A stretch of 17,015 bases of DNA. Source: JBFMFE01 sp040752295. GTDB taxonomy: Bacteria; UBP15; UBA6099; JBFMBQ01. Shown here piece by piece: positions 15,593-17,015 of the stretch. Location of the stretch: positions 1 to 17,015 of the forward strand of contig JBFMFE010000297.1 of the NCBI GenBank assembly GCA_040752295.1, written 5' to 3'. Within the stretch, counting starts at the first letter, position 1, and every line of letters begins with the position of its first letter. Position numbers and translations under genes: made by a program. Under the pieces are notes generated by a model that made no database searches, was not told the origin of the DNA, and saw only the letters and a list, made by a program, of their open reading frames with translations.

Positions 15593-15790
15593 TCATCGCT
15601 TGTCGGGGAGTTGATTTTCATCAGACTGAGGCTCGTTCGCGGGGGGCTGATCGGAGAGATTCGCCCTGTAGTAGAGATAGCTCCAGCAGTCCGCTGTTTC
15701 TCTCACGAAACTCCGTTTCCGTTCGGGGCACAGGGAGCGGTAATCGCAGGCTGCGCACGCCGCCGGGGGGACGCCGGTGGTTTTTCTCAC
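15593..15790 (-). CDS. Possible small Cys-rich protein or gene remnant
   Basis: 65 residues if begun at the GTG at 15790. The frame stays open to 15844, but there is no ATG and no Shine-Dalgarno sequence before the GTG. The product has a compact Cys motif, CAACDYRSLC (Cys12/15/21), plus Cys35 in DCWSYLYYR, and a hydrophilic tail rich in Pro, Gln, Asp and Glu. The CxxCx5C pattern with a Tyr/Arg-rich surround looks like a genuine metal- or Fe-S-binding fragment rather than chance coding. It lies downstream of the SRPBCC gene on the same strand, so it could be the third gene of that unit. The lack of a good start also fits a truncated gene. I do not recognise the family. Confidence 0.33.
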   Translation of the reverse strand: MRKTTGVPPAACAACDYRSLCPERKRSFVRETADCWSYLYYRANLSDQPPANEPQSDENQLPDKR

Positions 15791-15891
15791 GCCATACAGA
15801 TAGACGAAAAAGGAGCGGAGCGCATGGGCGCGCCGGAATTTCCGTTACCATTAAGCAAATAGTCAATAAAAATGTTTCTAAACGGCGACGC

Positions 15892-15928
15892 GGGGGGGGA
15901 CAGCAGGGGCGCAGGCGGGGACGGCGGG
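15892..15928 (+). other. Canonical G-quadruplex motif
   Basis: G-runs at 15892-15899, 15906-15909, 15917-15920 and 15926-15928 are separated by 6, 7 and 5 nt, fitting G3+N1-7. More runs follow at 15941-15946 and 15954-15956. It lies immediately downstream of the SRPBCC stop, on the strand opposite to its coding strand, so the minus-strand transcript would be C-rich here. Confidence 0.6.
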
Positions 15929-15963
15929 CGGATTCCGTGCGGGGGGCGGTGGCGGGCGCCGCG

Positions 15964-16548
15964 CTAGCCCTTCCCCCTGTGCACGGCTTCCATCCTCTTC
16001 TTCAGACCTTTGACGAGCATTACGACCGGCGCCAGGTGCAGTCCTATCTCGGCGGTGGGTATCTTCTCGATCAGAAACCTCAGAAAGACGTTCATGGATT
16101 TTATGTCCTTCGCCGCGTCCGCGTGCAGAAGGATCACGCGGTTCTCGTCCCCGGAGGGATGCAGTTCCCAGTACCCGCAGAGTCTCCCGGTTTCCACGTT
16201 GACGACCTCGATGGACGGTTTTTTCAGCGTGTACTCGTAGAAATACTTCACCCCGCCGCCGATGCCCATGATTTTGATTGTGATGGCGAACTTCGCCTTC
16301 ACCGTGTCGTCCTTTCTCGAAACGACCTTCGAGAAGGTTATCCCCGGCAGGAATTTCGAGTAGCGGTCGAAATCCACAAGCACGTCCCACGCCTCGTCCA
16401 TCGTCGCCTCGACGAGGTCGGCGCTCATTATCCCCCTTATCCTTCCCGAGTCCTCGAAAAGCATCGAGACCTGACCGCAGCTCACGAGCGGCATCAGGTT
16501 CGCGGCGCTGAATTCCTTCGCCCTGTCCAGTATCTCCCTCTCGTTCAC
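15964..16548 (-). CDS. SRPBCC (START/Bet v1-like) ligand-binding protein
   Basis: 194 residues. The N-terminal ~35 residues precede an SRPBCC fold. Typical features are the helix/strand opening with DEAWDVLVDFDRYSKFLPGI (51-70), alternating strands through the middle, and a long amphipathic C-terminal helix ending in GLKKRMEAV. The closest general type is the polyketide-cyclase/COQ10-like group, which binds hydrophobic ligands; no catalytic role can be assigned. The start is GTG at 16548, overlapping the TGA of the preceding gene by four bases (GTGA), which implies translational coupling. There is no signal peptide. The partner gene encodes a four-helix-bundle protein, an unusual companion. 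An alternative start at Met19 would still leave the whole domain. Confidence 0.88.
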   Translation of the reverse strand: MNEREILDRAKEFSAANLMPLVSCGQVSMLFEDSGRIRGIMSADLVEATMDEAWDVLVDFDRYSKFLPGITFSKVVSRKDDTVKAKFAITIKIMGIGGGVKYFYEYTLKKPSIEVVNVETGRLCGYWELHPSGDENRVILLHADAAKDIKSMNVFLRFLIEKIPTAEIGLHLAPVVMLVKGLKKRMEAVHRGKG

Positions 16549-17015
16549 GGCGTTCTTACGTTGCCCCTTCCGTTCCGGCGCGTCCGGTAGAGCCGCTCCG
16601 TAAAGCCGCCCTCCGCTTCAAAAGACGCACATTGCGCCGCGACATGGCGGTCCAGAAGCGCCGCCGCCACGCCGATCAGAACCAGCGAGGCGTTTGCGGC
16701 GACTTCAGGGCAGGATGATTTTACGGACGATGTGGACTGTGTTGGCTCGATGGACTTTCCGACGCGTCCGTCGTGTCCGTCCCGCCCGTATTTTCCATGA
16801 ACCGCCCTCACCCACGCCGCCACCTCGTCAACCGTGGCGCAGCGCCGCGCCACCAGGTCCTTCCGGCGCGGGTCGTCTTTCTTCCACAGCGGCAGCCCGC
16901 GCTGGCGCAGAAAATCCTCGTAGTCCAGCCGCAGTTCCTCCAGGCTTGCCCGCGCCACGCTCGTCAGTTTGATTTCCATCTTCTTCGATGTACCCGAAAC
17001 CTGGCTCCCCTCGGC
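16545..17015 (-). CDS. Four-helix-bundle protein with C-terminal suffix domain, 23S rRNA IVP (S23) type (partial)
   Basis: The frame is open to the window edge at 17015, so the 5' part is missing; the ATG at 16979 is internal. The first visible residues AEGSQVSGTSKK and the following IKLTSVARASLEEL are hallmark sequence of the four-helix-bundle/23S rRNA intervening-sequence-protein family. The C-terminal part (SLVLIGVAAALLDRHVAAQ, then EGGFTERLYRTR) matches the family's suffix domain. Between them lies a variable linker (DNA 16710-16796) rich in Gly, Asp and Ser, encoded partly by a short degenerate repeat (GGACGGACACGACGGACG). Family members of this kind often vary here. Function is unknown; the name derives from ORFs in 23S rRNA insertions, but no rRNA is visible here. 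It is coupled by a 4-bp overlap to the SRPBCC gene. Confidence 0.88.
   Translation of the reverse strand, partial: AEGSQVSGTSKKMEIKLTSVARASLEELRLDYEDFLRQRGLPLWKKDDPRRKDLVARRCATVDEVAAWVRAVHGKYGRDGHDGRVGKSIEPTQSTSSVKSSCPEVAANASLVLIGVAAALLDRHVAAQCASFEAEGGFTERLYRTRRNGRGNVRTP

Noticed and set aside
15580..16590. Plus-strand ORF of 336 codons across the SRPBCC gene
   Set aside because: Antisense to the SRPBCC coding sequence and through the G-rich spacer; its product is Arg/His-rich without domain features.

Overview
This is a roughly 17 kb, GC-rich window from an anaerobic, Gram-negative-type bacterium that encodes part of the methyl branch of the Wood-Ljungdahl pathway. The evidence is metV, metF and fhs, two-Cys and multi-Cys Fe-S flavoproteins, a sensor kinase with a periplasmic c-type heme motif, and a partial gene ending like an outer-membrane beta-barrel. 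Arg codons AGG/AGA and Ile ATA are frequent beside a high overall GC. The phylum cannot be fixed from this sequence.

Layout. Bases 1-174 are the tail of an upstream gene, followed by a strong bidirectional-looking terminator (204-239). Bases 369-8280 form a tight five-gene plus-strand operon: a formate-dehydrogenase-like molybdopterin subunit, a NuoE-like [2Fe-2S] subunit, a NuoF subunit fused to a GltD/NfnB-like FAD/NAD(P) module, metV and metF. The gaps are 5, 20 and 25 bp, then a 4-bp overlap. An AT-rich repeat follows, then a receiver-only response regulator and a heme-motif histidine kinase (8526-10546). Convergent to them is fhs on the minus strand (10698-12473).

After fhs the window changes character. 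Genes become small or sparse, spacers are 440-650 bp long and carry repeats, and the products are not pathway enzymes: a stand-alone retropepsin-like protein (12922-13299) and a zinc-ribbon/TM/seven-repeat propeller protein (13949-15523). On the minus strand lie a possible Cys-rich mini-ORF (15593-15790), an SRPBCC protein (15964-16548) and a four-helix-bundle (23S rRNA IVP-type) protein that runs off the window (16545-17015).

How the genes work together. Fhs makes 10-formyl-THF, and MetV/MetF reduce methylene-THF to methyl-THF. MetVF-type reductases have no NADH module of their own and need an electron-input partner. Here the partner is most simply the co-transcribed FDH-like/NuoE/NuoF-GltD set. 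The key observation is that the FDH-like subunit has lost the residues a formate dehydrogenase needs: the Mo/W-ligand Cys/Sec is Ser351, the neighbouring His is Thr352, and the substrate-binding Arg is Val545. All its Fe-S ligands remain. I infer that it is an Fe-S electron conduit or has a new substrate, and that the operon encodes a pyridine-nucleotide-linked (possibly bifurcating) methylene-THF reductase complex rather than a formate dehydrogenase. The heme kinase/receiver pair between metF and fhs is a candidate redox regulator of the locus.
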